Origin: Adenophora triphylla var. japonica
Taxonomy: Eukaryota; Streptophyta; Magnoliopsida; Asterales; Campanulaceae
Length of the DNA stretch: 64,000 nt
Assembly: GCA_022495995.1 (NCBI GenBank)
Contig: JAFEMH010000752.1
Location: forward strand, 1-64,000
Direction of reading: 5' to 3'
Every line of letters starts with the position of its first letter. The first letter of the stretch is position 1. The position numbers were made by a program, and so were the translations under genes. Positions 33,417 to 44,564 of the stretch are shown here, in pieces. A model generated the notes under the pieces. That model was given only the letters and a program-made list of their open reading frames with translations. It made no database searches and was not told the origin of the DNA.

Positions 33417-36038
33417 CACCTCGGACCGGATTGTGACCTTTTGATTATTGTACCCTTGAAGGAAACAAACAAACACTTTTTTGTCTAAACTATTTGCTAC
33501 GCACTACTCTTGACTTTAATACATTATTATTAACTTATGTTATTTGCACGAGTCCAATTTTTGGAATATGAAAATGAATTGAGTAAATGGTTATGATATT
33601 GGTATGTATATATGGTTTGTATGGCTTGATTGTGTATGGAATGATGGTTTGTATGTGTATGGTAAATGTGTATACGAGTTGAATGAACCCTCTCCCAGGT
33701 TGGGTTGCAAAGTGGTGTTTGATGACTTTGCAGCTATGGAAAAGTCGGGGCGTGCCCTGGTACAGAACTGATTGCAGCTTGCTGATGTCTGGTGTGAGGC
33801 CAAAGATGTCGCACGACCCAGGACTCCTGTGGTGCAATTTGTCGCGTGACACAATAAGTCCTGCTGACAGTCTTTCCCAACCAATCTTCAACATTGTCTC
33901 AAAACCTTCCTCAGAAAATCAACAGCCCCATCATGAAGTAGGCCTCAAGTACAGAGCCATTCCCAAGGATTGAGATTATAAAGCAAGCCCCAAAATCTGC
34001 GCAGATGCACACACCATTCCCCTTTTACCTGGCCAAGCCCCAGTTTGACATAACTCTCATGTAGCCTCATTACAGATAGACACATCACATGGCCAAGCCC
34101 CAGTTTGACATAACTCTCATACGTTTACGTACAGGGGCACATCTTTTGAAGTTGGAATGAATTCCCGACTTTGTGACACACTCACTTTTGGGTTTGACTC
34201 TTTTGGGTAGAGTGTAAACATTGCAAGGTGTGGAAAAGTGTATGGAAGCCCCTTCTTGACAGAAAAATATTGTTTAGCTCTATATTCCTAGAATGTAGAA
34301 AAGAAGACTTGTCGAGACACTTGAAAACTTGTCTTATTCGTGATGATCACAAAGCTGCTTAAAACCCTTTATCGATGTTCGGGTTATTTAAACACTAATC
34401 CTGATATGAACAAATATTTCAATTAATCACAAGGAGAAAACCAACTGATACCGAGAACCAACTTCGAAGGATGGAAATGAGATTTGTGTATGAGGACGGC
34501 CCTTGAGGAGACCGGATTTTCTGAGATTTGGACGTATTTGTGACCAGACCATTTCTGGTTGCCTACGTTCCCCTCCTGGTGAGGAGCTCAGGTCATCGTC
34601 GTTCGGGAAAATCCCGATTGGAAGAGAATGAATGCGGAAATTCGAGTATCTTCTGAGAATCGGAGGGTTGACACACAAATCTCCTTGAAGTGTTAATGAA
34701 AGACACGGATGCGAAGCCCCAGTGGGACATTCGCGGGAAGTGTTTGCGGAGGAGAAATGAAATATGCTCACATGAAGTATCAAATGAATAGGATTTGAAT
34801 TTTCATAATCTTTGATTGATGGTCTTGAACAGAGATGGATTTGGTTCCAACTTAAGCAAGCGACAAAGCATTGATCTGATTTAGCCCTTGATGAAGTTAA
34901 GAATAACACTGTTATCCGGCAGGAACTGCAACTGGGTTTCAGGGTTTCGATCGGCCTTCGGGTGATTTGGAAGATTAATTGCATCGTGACCTCTTGAGAT
35001 GAGAGGTCGGCTGGGCTTTTTGCTGACTAAACCTCTAAATATGAGAGGTTGGCTTTCAGGGATGTGTTTGGGATTTCTAAGGCGAGGAAATCTGTGATTG
35101 TGTCTTCGTTGCCTCTTAAGAATGAGAGGTCAAATTTGGCTTTGGTTAAAGGTAAGGGTGATGGGAATATCCTCTAAAAACGAGAGGATGGCATGGGATT
35201 GGCTGGAGGTAATGGTAAGGGGACATCCGCGCCGTCTCTTTATTCGCTCTGAGACTCCCTTTGAGTAACGACTTGGTCCTTTGACTTTTGCTTTTGAGAG
35301 GATCACTAGGGACTAGGTTCTTTTTTTCTTTTCTTTTTTTTCTTCTTCTTTGGTTTTTATTTTTATTTTCGAGAGAGAAATTCAGCTAGTCCCCAGGATG
35401 AATCTCTATATTCTGCCATTCTTGAGTTTGGAAATGGTCGATCTTCTTTTGAGTCATGGGAGTCTCAAAGATAGTCCCTCTTCTTCTGGAGATGGTTAGA
35501 TGGGTTTCAAAACGTGCCGATCTTGAAATGAAGTGATATTATTTGGTGAGGGTGAGGTAAAGGTTTTCCTATGGGTAAGAGGTCTCAGATGCAGTCCATA
35601 CCGGATGATCTAAACGAGATCAAGGCCTCATTGCTTGCTTAAGCTTACTTGAGAAAAATTACTGCAAATCCATTGAGCAACGAACAATGAATATGACGAA
35701 AGAGATGTGAGCATATGAGATGCGAGATGGGGATTGACAAGCCCCAATTTGAAAAAGATATCAATCGATTTTCTCACTCTGATCAATTTAAATATTAATC
35801 ATTTCAAAGCATTAGTAATTGAGCAGCACAAATGATCATGTAGAATAAAACCATTTCAATTAAATGTAATGTAGGTGTGCAAGTGATGTCTCGAATCTAG
35901 CAAGAATAGAAATAAGGAATTTTATTACTTAAAATAGAAAGACTCATAACATAGACATAATAGACTCAAATCATAAAAGGGACATTCACTACAAAAATAA
36001 AAAAACAATCTAGACCCTACGATGACTGATTGACTTCT
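33417..36038 (-). other. Element B noncoding region in the place of pol
   Basis: No polymerase motif is found in any frame. Contents are: the palindrome GTCGCGTGACAC at 33841-33852; a 31-base direct repeat at about 34030-34060 and 34090-34120 containing AAGCCCCAGTTTGACA; looser AAGCCCC copies near 33990, 34247, 34714 and 35739; a CTACG hairpin at 34563-34604; four short hairpins at 34988-35089 and 35111-35189; and homopolymer-rich sequence near 35321-35370. The 185-codon frame at 34427-34984 overlaps the hairpin and is probably chance. Confidence 0.6.
34988..35189. repeat. Array of four hairpins with changing but paired stems
   Basis: The stems are GACCTCT/AGAGGTC (34988-34994, 35002-35008), AACCTCT/AGAGGTT (35030-35036, 35044-35050), CCTCT/AGAGG with a G-T pair outside (35112-35116, 35125-35129) and ATCCTCT/AGAGGAT (35169-35175, 35183-35189). 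Three loops have seven bases and one has eight. Outer stem bases change on both sides together. Confidence 0.8.
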
Positions 36039-37205
36039 TCAAATGTGATACCCTTGGAATCGTGGAAGAGGGTTGGTAACCACCTTGGGAGGAGCTTTCT
36101 CAATCCTGCCTTCATCAACAAGCCTTTGAATGAGCACTTTCAGAGGGATGCAATCATTGGTGACGTGGCCGGGATACTGATGATAATAGCAGTACTTGCT
36201 ACGATCCAAATCCGGATTGGGTTTGATGGGATGGTAATTGTCATGTGGCTTGATCATTCCCCTTCGAACTAACCCATTGAAGGCTTCTTCAGTTGTCATC
36301 CTGAGATCATCAAATATTCGCTGCTTGTGAGGTGGAAACCAACCACGATTCTGGACACCACTTTCCTCATAACAATCTCCTTCAATCTTCCCTTCGTCAA
36401 TGAGTCCTTGGATGATCACCCTCAACTGTTTGCAGTCATGAGTGGCATGGCCAGGATACTGATGATAGTGGCAGTACTTTCTTGTGTCCATCTTTGGGTT
36501 GCAATGAAGAGGGTTATAATTGACCAACGGTTGAACCAATCCTTCGCTTACCAAGACCTTGAGGAATTTATCCATAGGCATCCCCACATTTCTCCAGTAC
36601 TGCTTTCTTTCTTTCATCTGAACCACTTTTGGAGGTGATCCATGTATTGGCGCCCCTTGCTGAACGGGATTCACGGCAGGAATGAAAGACATTTGATTAA
36701 CGGTTACGTATGAGGCTGGCCCTGAACGCTGATCTTGCGTAGACGATGAGTTGAAGCCATAAGATGAACCCATTGATGGTTGAGGAAAACTTCCTTGAAG
36801 AGGAGTTTAGTCAGCTGGGAACGGCAGCAATCCTTTCTGGTTGAAATGGTTATTCACATAATGACACGATCCTTGGGAGTCTTGCTGACACTGATACTGT
36901 AACCCAAATTGATTAGGAGATCCAGAGGCATTGGGAATCGGTTGTTCACCCGAAATCTGAGCTTGGCTAACTTGAAGCGCTGGAGGAGGAATCTTATCTT
37001 GTTCATTCCTAATTATCCCTTTCATCACATTTCCAGTCCCATGATCAACGCTGTTAGTACCAATGATTTCCTCGTAGGACCCATCTTTGTGACGAATTAC
37101 TGTGATTCCTCGGACACGCATGGCTTCCACAAATCTAGCGTGGGCTTTCTCTTCCCGAGCTTTAGCAATTTGGGCAAGCAAATGAGCTTTGCACTCACGA
37201 ACCAT
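36039..37205 (-). pseudogene. gag: Element B gag, main part
   Basis: The frames 37205-36807 and 36773-36039 are in phase and separated by one stop near 36807. The N-terminal part resembles the start of element A's gag (Arg/Glu-rich helix, then a FVEAMRVRGITVIRHKDGS block). The C-terminal part has two nucleocapsid-like repeats, KYCHYHQYPGHATHDC and KYCYYHQYPGHVTNDC, each followed by a similar DEGKIE/DEGRIE stretch. I see no capsid domain between them, so this gag is a shortened type. The first codons lie beyond element G at 44564-44456. Confidence 0.8.
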
Positions 37206-37210
37206 GGCAG
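37206..37210. repeat. Target-site duplication of element G, left copy
   Basis: GGCAG precedes TGTTGGG. The same bases lie at 44451-44455. Confidence 0.93.
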
Positions 37211-38779
37211 TGTTGGGTGTTTAACCTAACGGTTTATTTATATCTGCAAGCGCACGGGCTATTGTAATATAGCGGGTGCAAGTACGAGTCGATCCCACAG
37301 AGACATGGTTTACTAGGGAATATTTTTGTCTTTAGAAAATAATAGAAAAGATTGGGGGAAGATAAAATTAGTTTTTAGAAGGATAGAGAGAACATAAACA
37401 GAAAGTACTTTGATTAAATTCTTATAAAATGAAGCATTCTCGGGATTGGAAATCATACACATAATCTTATTCATCAAATCGTCATTGTCTTAGAGATAAA
37501 AGGTTTTCATAAAAAGCAAGGATGGTATGTTTAGCCTACGCTACTTCGGGCTAAGACAATAGCGTTTGTATTCTTCACTAATTATGTCCTAACTGTTTGA
37601 GATTTCCGTTTACGTTATTCCCGCCCTGTCACAAACGGGCGTTCCGGCTTATCTCTAGCTGATCATAATTAGTAAGAATCCATTAAGGACGAGAGTCAAC
37701 ATACTTTCCATTAAAGGAACATCCCTAGGCCATTGAACTACTCTCGTGATCAATGAAACCTAGTTTCTTTATATGGTTCCGTCAATCGAGATTCTCCGCT
37801 AGGTACTTCTCTCAATTGACTGAATCATACAAATTGGATATCTCCAAAATGTAAGGCATTTAGAGAATAATATAAAGAAATTGTTTAGATGAAGGAAGAA
37901 GACAAGAATTAACATTTTTAGATGATGAATAAGTATGCTTTTGAGTTTCCAACACCAAGAATATGGGGGATTACTCACAAGCCATTAAAAGTATAAGCAA
38001 TAATAAAGGATTGAATAAGAAATACTTATGAAAGTAGAAGGCAAGTGCTGAGAATAATGCTTCACTTTTATTTCTTTTCCTCCAAAGTAACTACAAGAAC
38101 CAAACAATGACTTTGATCTTCAAATTCCTTTCGAAAATTGTTGTCACAAATGTTTGTACTTTCTATCTATATAATATCAGTGATTTCTCTCTAAGAATTC
38201 GTATCTAAGACTGATTACAAGGGTCCTATTTATAAATGGGAGGAGACTCTTCAATTGGGTGCCATCAAAAGGTGCCTTTACATCTGCAGTCACGACTTGC
38301 ACGGCTGTGTCAAGGATTTTGCACGGCCGTGTCCTCTTTGGCGCCAGTTTTGAATTTGAACTTGGAGACCTGCACGGCCGCTCCCAATATAGCTGCACGG
38401 CCGCTCCGAGGTTGGCACGACCAGGGATCTTCAGTGCTCGGCCACTCCATGGATTTTGGGGCCAAGCTGGCCGGCCATGGCCTATGATGCACGGCCGCTC
38501 CCAGACTTGCTGCACGGCCGCTCCCACTGGTTTTCAGCTTTGAGTGTTTATTTCGCTTGGTGTTCCTCCATCCTTTCATACCAATTAGCCCAAGTATCCT
38601 TTAGATATAAAATGACCCTAAAACCTGTCTAAAAATGTATAAAACATGCCAAAAACATAAAATCTAATAAAATAGCAAAAGTAAGTAAAAAGTATTAAAA
38701 ACTAAATGAAAAATGATGATTTATTTATGTAAAAGTATATAAAAACTAGGATAATTGACTATATAATAGTCACTTATCA
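37211..38779 (-). repeat. Element G 3' LTR (left copy)
   Basis: It starts TGTTGGGTGTTTAACC and ends CACTTATCA. The CACGGCCGTG-type cluster (about 38296-38525) has two copies of a 22-base unit where the right LTR has three. Confidence 0.95.
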
Positions 38780-38792
38780 AACTCCCCCACAC
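38780..38792 (-). other. Element G polypurine tract
   Basis: Read on the - strand it is GTGTGGGGGAGTT, directly before the TGATAAGTG that starts the LTR in element sense. This is the usual Athila second-strand priming site. Confidence 0.8.
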
Positions 38793-40208
38793 TTAAGCTT
38801 TTGCTTGTCCCCAAGCAAACTTAGAGTGAAAATACGGAGAGGGAGAAAAAGCAAGATTGATCCCTCAGAAATAAAGTAGCAAGCCCTTAAATGCCTTTTT
38901 AGATAATGCCTTTATCTTTTTAATCATATTTTGAATACCTTTAAAAATTTATATAGGAAGAAGTATTTTAGGGATATTTTTAAAGAGATAAAATGCAAGA
39001 CAATAACCTAATATAGTATATATAGAATTTTGACCAAGTAAAGCATGCTAGAAGGAAAAATCTTAAATTTATTTCTTGGTAGAAAAAGCTGTCACTTTTT
39101 TTTTAGTGATTTTTCAGAAAAGATGAATTTATTTCTTTAAAATGTACAAGAGAAGGTATAAACATTTATTCACAAATTAGAAGTTCCAAAGAATTGTATT
39201 ACATTCTTGAATCACAAGTGTGAAAAATGGATGATGATAGTGGAAAAATCTCATCAAAGTCAAACAAATTTATCTTATTTTTGCACGTGTTATATTTTTG
39301 CAAAAGACCTAAGTTATTTTTTATCCTTTCAAGTAGGAGACATTGTGGTCGCGAACCCCATGTTCCTAATACTTAGATCAAGAATACTTTTGGATATTAC
39401 TCCCGTTTGGCAAGGAAGCATCGTCGCAGCGAACGCCGTGCCCCGAGTTACTTAGGAGGTAATAGGTTTCTTTTTGCTTTTAAGGATTGGTGACAAATGT
39501 CACTCTTTTTAGCAATAAGATAAAAGTGTTTCACTTTGATTTGATTTGAAAAATGGAAGGATGGAATTTTTGATGAAAGGGTGTGATTCAAGGGATGCAA
39601 ACAAAAAGGTGCTTCTAAAAAGGGAATAAATATCTAATAAAGATAAAAAATGTACAATTTTAAAGAAATATTTTCAATATTTGTATAAATGACCAAGCAT
39701 AAAAAGAATTTCTTCTAATCAAATGCATTTTCCTTGACGAGACTCTATATTGTGCTATACTAACTTATGAGGCTTTCAATTATTTCCTAAAATTATCCCT
39801 ATATTTTTCCTTTTATAGATTTCTAAGTGTATAGAAAATATGAAAGGAAAGATAAATAGGCATTTATACTAGGGCAAATGGCAAGCATAACGATAATGAT
39901 TTTTGATCATCATAGGGATTTTTTTTATATACTATTATACATGCATAAAAAGAAAAATGCAACTAAGTTAAAAAAAGAAAAATTTACACTAGAAAGCAAG
40001 TAAAATTTAAACTAGAAAGCAAGTAAATTCTAAACTAGAAAGCGAAAAAAATAAAAAGGATAGATATACCCCCCCACACTTGAAATGAACATTGTCCTCA
40101 ATGTTTCAAGGACAAATAGTAAAAAGATAAGCATGCGGTGGTAAACAAAATTATGATAAACAGTAATATAATCCATCGGTTTACTATTCTGATGATGCTT
40201 GTTTAAGG
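38793..40208 (-). other. Element G 3' noncoding region
   Basis: AT-rich sequence of about 1.4 kb without a supported gene. Short frames here show no domain. Two loosely similar parts near 39340 and 39415 share a GTCGCGAACCCC/GTCGCAGCGAACGCC pattern. A second CCCCCCACACTT stretch at about 40070-40081 resembles the polypurine tract and could be an internal duplicate. Confidence 0.5.
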
Positions 40209-40412
40209 TCATAAGCTCGACCCCTTTCTATCAGTAACAATGGATGGTGAGTGGTATTCTAATGGTCTCTTATCCTTAACAACTTGCCATTCCTTTCCCT
40301 TTGGCTTGATCGAGCTCTTAAGATTGATGCAAACACGACCTCCTGATGTGCCTTTTTTCTTAGGTCCCCTACCCTTTGATTTTTCAATCTTATTATGCTT
40401 TTTAGGGTGCAC
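40209..40412 (-). CDS. Small basic ORF downstream of element G gag
   Basis: Sixty-seven codons, rich in Lys and Gly (KSKGRGPKKKGTSGGR), beginning 20 bases after the gag stop. No domain is recognised. It may be the remnant of a pol linker left when the polymerase was deleted, or chance. Confidence 0.3.
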   Translation of the reverse strand: MHPKKHNKIEKSKGRGPKKKGTSGGRVCINLKSSIKPKGKEWQVVKDKRPLEYHSPSIVTDRKGSSL

Positions 40413-40432
40413 ATTTTTTTCACCACTATGAT

Positions 40433-42706
40433 CTAAGGGCTTTTAATTAATATTTTTGAGTCCTTGGATTGCAATTTTTCACCCTTTTTTCTATCATTCT
40501 CAAGAGTGTTGATTTCATGGCACAGTTTCTTGAGATTTAAGTCTTTAAATTCGACTTTCTTATTTCCAATGTTTAGAGAAAGAGTGCCATTCTTTACATC
40601 TATTACTGCACCAGCGGTGGCAAGAAAAGGTCTTCCTAGAATGATTGGAATTTGGTGATCTTCCTCTATCTCAAGGACTACAAAGTCGATCGGGATGATC
40701 AATTTCCCGATTTGACAAGGGACATCTTCCATAATACCCATCGGGTATTTAATGGAGCGATCTGCTAGTTGAAGAGAAATAGTGGTGGGTTTCATTTCCC
40801 CCACACCTAGTTTCTTACCTACTGAAAGCGGAATGAGGCTCACACTTGCCCCAAGATCTAATAAAGCATTATCAACATTGTAATTACCTATTTTGCAAGG
40901 AATAGAGAACGTGCCGGGATCTTTTAATTTAGGAGGAAGTTCTTTTTGTAAGATGGCACTTACTTCTTCTCTTAAAGTGACAGTCTCATGCTCCTCAAGT
41001 TTCCTCTTATTTGCAAGAATATCTTTTAAGAACTTAGCATAGGACGGCATTTGTTGAAGGGCATCGGTAAAAGGTATGTTGATATAAATAGATTTTAAGA
41101 CTTCTAAAAATTTTGCAAATTGTTTGTCAAGTTTGGCTCTTACCAACCTTTGGGGGTATGGTACTGGAGGGTCAAAATTTCTAGAAATCTTAGGGGATTC
41201 TGTCCCCTTTTCAACATTTTCATTAGTCTCAACCATCGGTGGGGTTGGACTAACGTTCTCTTTGCTCGGTTTGATATTTTCCTTAGGAAGGGGATCTATA
41301 ATTTCTTTTCTACTCCTAGTTTCTACCGCACTAACATGCTCGTCGGGCCTTTGCGATTGACCGGGAAAACTCCCTTGTGGTCTATGTGAGGTGTTGGCCT
41401 GTTGAGCTTGTTGATTTTCAAGCATTCTATTGTGGGCGGCTAAATTATCAAACCTAGCATTCAACAACTTAATGGATTCCCTTAACTCATTATTGGTATT
41501 CTCTTGTTCGTTTCTATTTTCAATTATAAAATTCATAATAAGATCCAATTTAGACTTAGGGGGAGGGAAAGCACTAGAATTGCCATTGAAATTCTTTTGT
41601 GTGAATCCCGATGGTTGTGTAGAAGATTGCGGGTTTAAAATATTGTTATTCTTATAGGAAAAATTAGGGTGATTTCTCCATTCGGGATTGTATGTGTTTG
41701 AATACATACCACCATTTTCCCCATAAGAATTAACAAAATTTACTTGATCACTAGAAGTAGTGTCAAGCAATTCACAATATTCTGTACTATGTGAGTTTGA
41801 CCCACATAGTTCACAAACAACATTAATGTTGGCCACGGGATTTACATTAAAGTTTTCAAACTTTTTAAGAAGCATATCAACTTTAGAAGACAAGGTAGTA
41901 ATGACATCAATATTGTACTTACCTGGAATCCCCTGCGGTTGTTCCCTCTCATTGAACCATTGATAGTGATTCAGGGCTATGTTCTCTATCAAGTCGTATG
42001 CTTGATCCACCGTCTTATTCATTATTGCACCTCCTGCGGCGGCATCAATTGTCTCCCTTGTTCTATGTGTGAGACCATTGTAGAAAGTGTGCACAATTAA
42101 CCACTTTTCAAGTCCGTGGTGAGGGCACATCCTTAGGAGCTCTTTGAATCGCTCCCAAGCGTCATACAGTGATTCGCTTCCTGTTTGGCTAAAATTTGTA
42201 ATCTTCGTTCGAATTTGAGCAGTCTTGCTCGGAGGGAAGAAACGTCCAAGGAATGCTTCTTGAATTTGGTCCCATGTTGTAAAAGAGTTGGGTGGGACTG
42301 AAATTAACCACTGTTTCGCCTTATCCTTAAGAGAGAAAGGAAAAAGGCGCATCCGAATTGCTTCCGAGGTAACATTCTGAATACGTGTGGTATCACAGTA
42401 TTCCAAGAATGTTTGGATGTGGAGATGAGGATCTTCGAAAGCAGTGCCGCTATATTGGTTATTCATAACCATAAGCAAAAGTCGCGGCTTTATCTCAAAG
42501 TGTGCCGCTTCGGCATTCGGCACAACAATAGGGGATCTAGTTTCCGGGGTACTTGGGTTAACAAAGTCCCGTAGGGTCCTAGCGGGTGTTTGCTGTTCTC
42601 CGTCCATATGCTTTTTCAAAGTTTCTCTAAATCTTCTTAATCTCTCGTGAAAGCTTCTTTCGGGTTCCGGATCAAAGTTGTTAACGTATGTCCGAGACCG
42701 TTTCAT
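40433..42706 (-). CDS. gag: Element G gag-protease, intact
   Basis: A single 757-codon frame without breaks. The capsid domain covers about residues 85-230 (FEDPHLHIQTFLEYCD, LKDKAKQWL, WDQIQEAFLGRFFP). A perfect zinc knuckle CxxCxxxxHxxxxC is at about residues 298-311. The aspartic protease has its active-site block LLDLGASVSLIP at about residues 614-626 and ILGRPFLATAGA near residue 690. This makes the particle and its processing enzyme but no polymerase. It is the only long undamaged retroelement protein in the window, so it may still be under selection or simply young. Confidence 0.93.
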   Translation of the reverse strand: MKRSRTYVNNFDPEPERSFHERLRRFRETLKKHMDGEQQTPARTLRDFVNPSTPETRSPIVVPNAEAAHFEIKPRLLLMVMNNQYSGTAFEDPHLHIQTFLEYCDTTRIQNVTSEAIRMRLFPFSLKDKAKQWLISVPPNSFTTWDQIQEAFLGRFFPPSKTAQIRTKITNFSQTGSESLYDAWERFKELLRMCPHHGLEKWLIVHTFYNGLTHRTRETIDAAAGGAIMNKTVDQAYDLIENIALNHYQWFNEREQPQGIPGKYNIDVITTLSSKVDMLLKKFENFNVNPVANINVVCELCGSNSHSTEYCELLDTTSSDQVNFVNSYGENGGMYSNTYNPEWRNHPNFSYKNNNILNPQSSTQPSGFTQKNFNGNSSAFPPPKSKLDLIMNFIIENRNEQENTNNELRESIKLLNARFDNLAAHNRMLENQQAQQANTSHRPQGSFPGQSQRPDEHVSAVETRSRKEIIDPLPKENIKPSKENVSPTPPMVETNENVEKGTESPKISRNFDPPVPYPQRLVRAKLDKQFAKFLEVLKSIYINIPFTDALQQMPSYAKFLKDILANKRKLEEHETVTLREEVSAILQKELPPKLKDPGTFSIPCKIGNYNVDNALLDLGASVSLIPLSVGKKLGVGEMKPTTISLQLADRSIKYPMGIMEDVPCQIGKLIIPIDFVVLEIEEDHQIPIILGRPFLATAGAVIDVKNGTLSLNIGNKKVEFKDLNLKKLCHEINTLENDRKKGEKLQSKDSKILIKSP

Positions 42707-42835
42707 AAACTATTAAGAAAAACACTTGAAGAGAAATTAAACGCAACAATTTATAGGAAGAGAAAGCAAAATAGTAAAAATAAAACAAAAACTAAAAATT
42801 ATGTAGTAAAGACAAAAATAAAAAGTAAACCGTTG

Positions 42836-42853
42836 TCCCCGGCAACGGCGCCA
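42836..42853 (-). other. Element G primer-binding site (tRNA-Asp)
   Basis: On the - strand it reads TGGCGCCGTTGCCGGGGA, which matches the 3' end of plant tRNA-Asp as I remember it, CCA included. It lies six bases from the 5' LTR. Confidence 0.9.
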
Positions 42854-42859
42854 AAAACT

Positions 42860-44450
42860 TGTTGGGTGTTTAACCTAACGGTTAATTTATATCCGCAAGC
42901 GCACTGGCTATTGTAATATAGTGGGTGCAAGTACGAGTCGATCCCACAGAGACATGGTTTACTAGGGAATATTTTTGTCTTTAGAAAATAATAGAAAAGA
43001 TTGGGGGAAGATAAAATTTGTTTTTAGAAGGATAGAGAGAACATAAACAGAAAGTACTTTGATTAAATTCTTATAAAACGAAGCATTCTCGGGATTGGAA
43101 ATCATACACATAATCTTATTCATCAAATCATCATTGTCTTAGAGATAAAAGGTTTTCATAAAAAGCAAGGATGGTATGTTTAGCCTACGCTACTTCGGGC
43201 TAAGACAATAGCGTTTGTATTCTTCACTAAATATGTCCTAACTGTTTGAGATTTCCGTTTACGTTATTCCCGCCCTGTCACAAACGGGCGTTCCGGCTTA
43301 TCTCTAGCTGATCATAATTAGTAAGAATCCATTAAGGATCAGAGTCAACATACTTTCCATTAAAGGAACATCCCTAGGCCATTGAACTACTCTCGTGATC
43401 AATGAAACCTAGTTTCTTTATATGGTTCCGTCAATCGAGATTCTCCACTAGGTACTTCTCTCAATTGACTGAATCATACAAATTGGATATCTCCAAAATG
43501 TAAGGCATTTAGAGAATAATATAAAGAAATTGTTTAGATGAAGGAAGAAGACAAGACTTAACATTTTTAGATGATGAATAAGTATGCTTTTGAGTTTCCA
43601 ACCCCAAGAATATGGGGGATTACTCACAAGCCATTAAAAGTATAAGCAATAATAAAGGATTGAATAAGAAATACTTATGAAAGTAAAAGGCAAGTGCTGA
43701 GAATAATGCTTCACTTTTATTTCTTTTCCTCCAAAGTAACTCCAAGAACCAAACAATGACTTTGATCTTCAAATTCCTTTTGAAAATTGTTGTCACAAAT
43801 GTTTGTACTTTCTATCTATATAATATCAGTGATTTCTCTCTAAGAATTCGTATCTAAGACTGATTACAAGGGTCCTATTTATAAATGGGAGGAGACTCTT
43901 CAATTGGGTGCCATCAAAAGGTGCCTTTACATCTGCAGTCACGACTTGCACGGCCGTGTCAAGGATTTTGCACGGCCGTGTCAAGGATTTTGCACGGCCG
44001 TGTCCTCTTTGGCGCCAGTTTTGAATTCGAACTTGGAGACCTGCACGGCCGCTCCCAATATAGCTGCACGGCCGCTCCGAGGTTGGCACGGCCAGGGCTC
44101 TTCAGTGCTCGGCCACTCCAAGGATTTTGGGGCCAAGCTGGCCGGCCATGGCCTATGATGCACGGCCGCTCCCAGACTTGCTGCACGGCCGCTCCCACTG
44201 GTTTTCAGCTTTGAGTGTTTATTTTGCTTGGTGTTCCTCCATCCTTTCGGACCAATTAGTCCAAGTATCCTTTAGATATAAAATGACCCTAAAACCTGTC
44301 TAAAAATGTATAAAACATACCAAAAACGTAAAATCTAATAAAATAGCAAAAGTAAGTAAAAAGTATTAAAAACTAAATGAAAAATGATGATTTATTTATG
44401 TAAAAGTATATAAAAACTAGGATAATTGACTATATAATAGTCACTTATCA
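42860..44450 (-). repeat. Element G 5' LTR (right copy)
   Basis: It matches 37211-38779 with one extra 22-base unit near 43957-43992. A TATTTATA (43876-43883) gives TATAAATA in element sense. CpG palindromes CACGGCCGTG lie at about 43949-44003, and CACGGCCGCTCC repeats at about 44043-44195. Confidence 0.95.
43876..43883 (-). promoter_or_regulatory. TATA box of the element G 5' LTR
   Basis: TATAAATA in element sense, upstream of the TTGTAATC-type segment, in the region where Athila LTRs start transcription. Confidence 0.55.
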
Positions 44451-44455
44451 GGCAG
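44451..44455. repeat. Target-site duplication of element G, right copy
   Basis: GGCAG equals 37206-37210. Confidence 0.93.
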
Positions 44456-44564
44456 CCTCAAGAGCAGCTCGCAACTCCGCCATAGACAAATCATTCATAT
44501 CCAGCTGACCCGAAGCGAAGGGACTTTCAGACTGAGCGGACGACAAATCCTTTGTACCAGACAT
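44456..44564 (-). pseudogene. gag: Element B gag, N-terminal end
   Basis: The likely start is ATG at 44564 (MSGTKDLSS), after an in-frame upstream extension to 44654. The frame runs to the insertion point of element G and continues in phase at 37205. It encodes an Asp/Glu/Ala-rich helix-like start, similar in character to element A's gag start. Confidence 0.7.

Larger units (their letters stand above)
37211..44450 (-). mobile_element. Element G: Athila-like gag-only LTR element (TR-GAG type), 7.24 kb
   Basis: Two LTRs (1569 and 1591 bases), a tRNA-Asp primer-binding site, a 757-codon gag-protease frame and an Athila-type polypurine tract are all present and intact. No reverse transcriptase, RNase H or integrase is encoded. 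By hand count about 27 substitutions separate the LTRs, about 1.7%. At the commonly used plant rate of 1.3e-8 per site per year this suggests an insertion well under a million years ago. It sits in element B's gag in the same orientation. It must rely on pol proteins from a complete Athila element. Confidence 0.93.

Noticed and set aside
34427..34984. 185-codon frame on the - strand
   Set aside because: It overlaps a conserved hairpin, has no domain and has low-complexity composition; probably chance.
38177..38579. Overlapping frames on both strands encoding HGR/CTAA-rich peptides (also at 43826-44214)
   Set aside because: They come from the CACGGCCGTG repeat cluster inside the LTRs of element G and are open in several frames at once.
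42836..42853. tRNA gene fragment
   Set aside because: It is only the 18-base primer-binding site of element G; no tRNA cloverleaf surrounds it.
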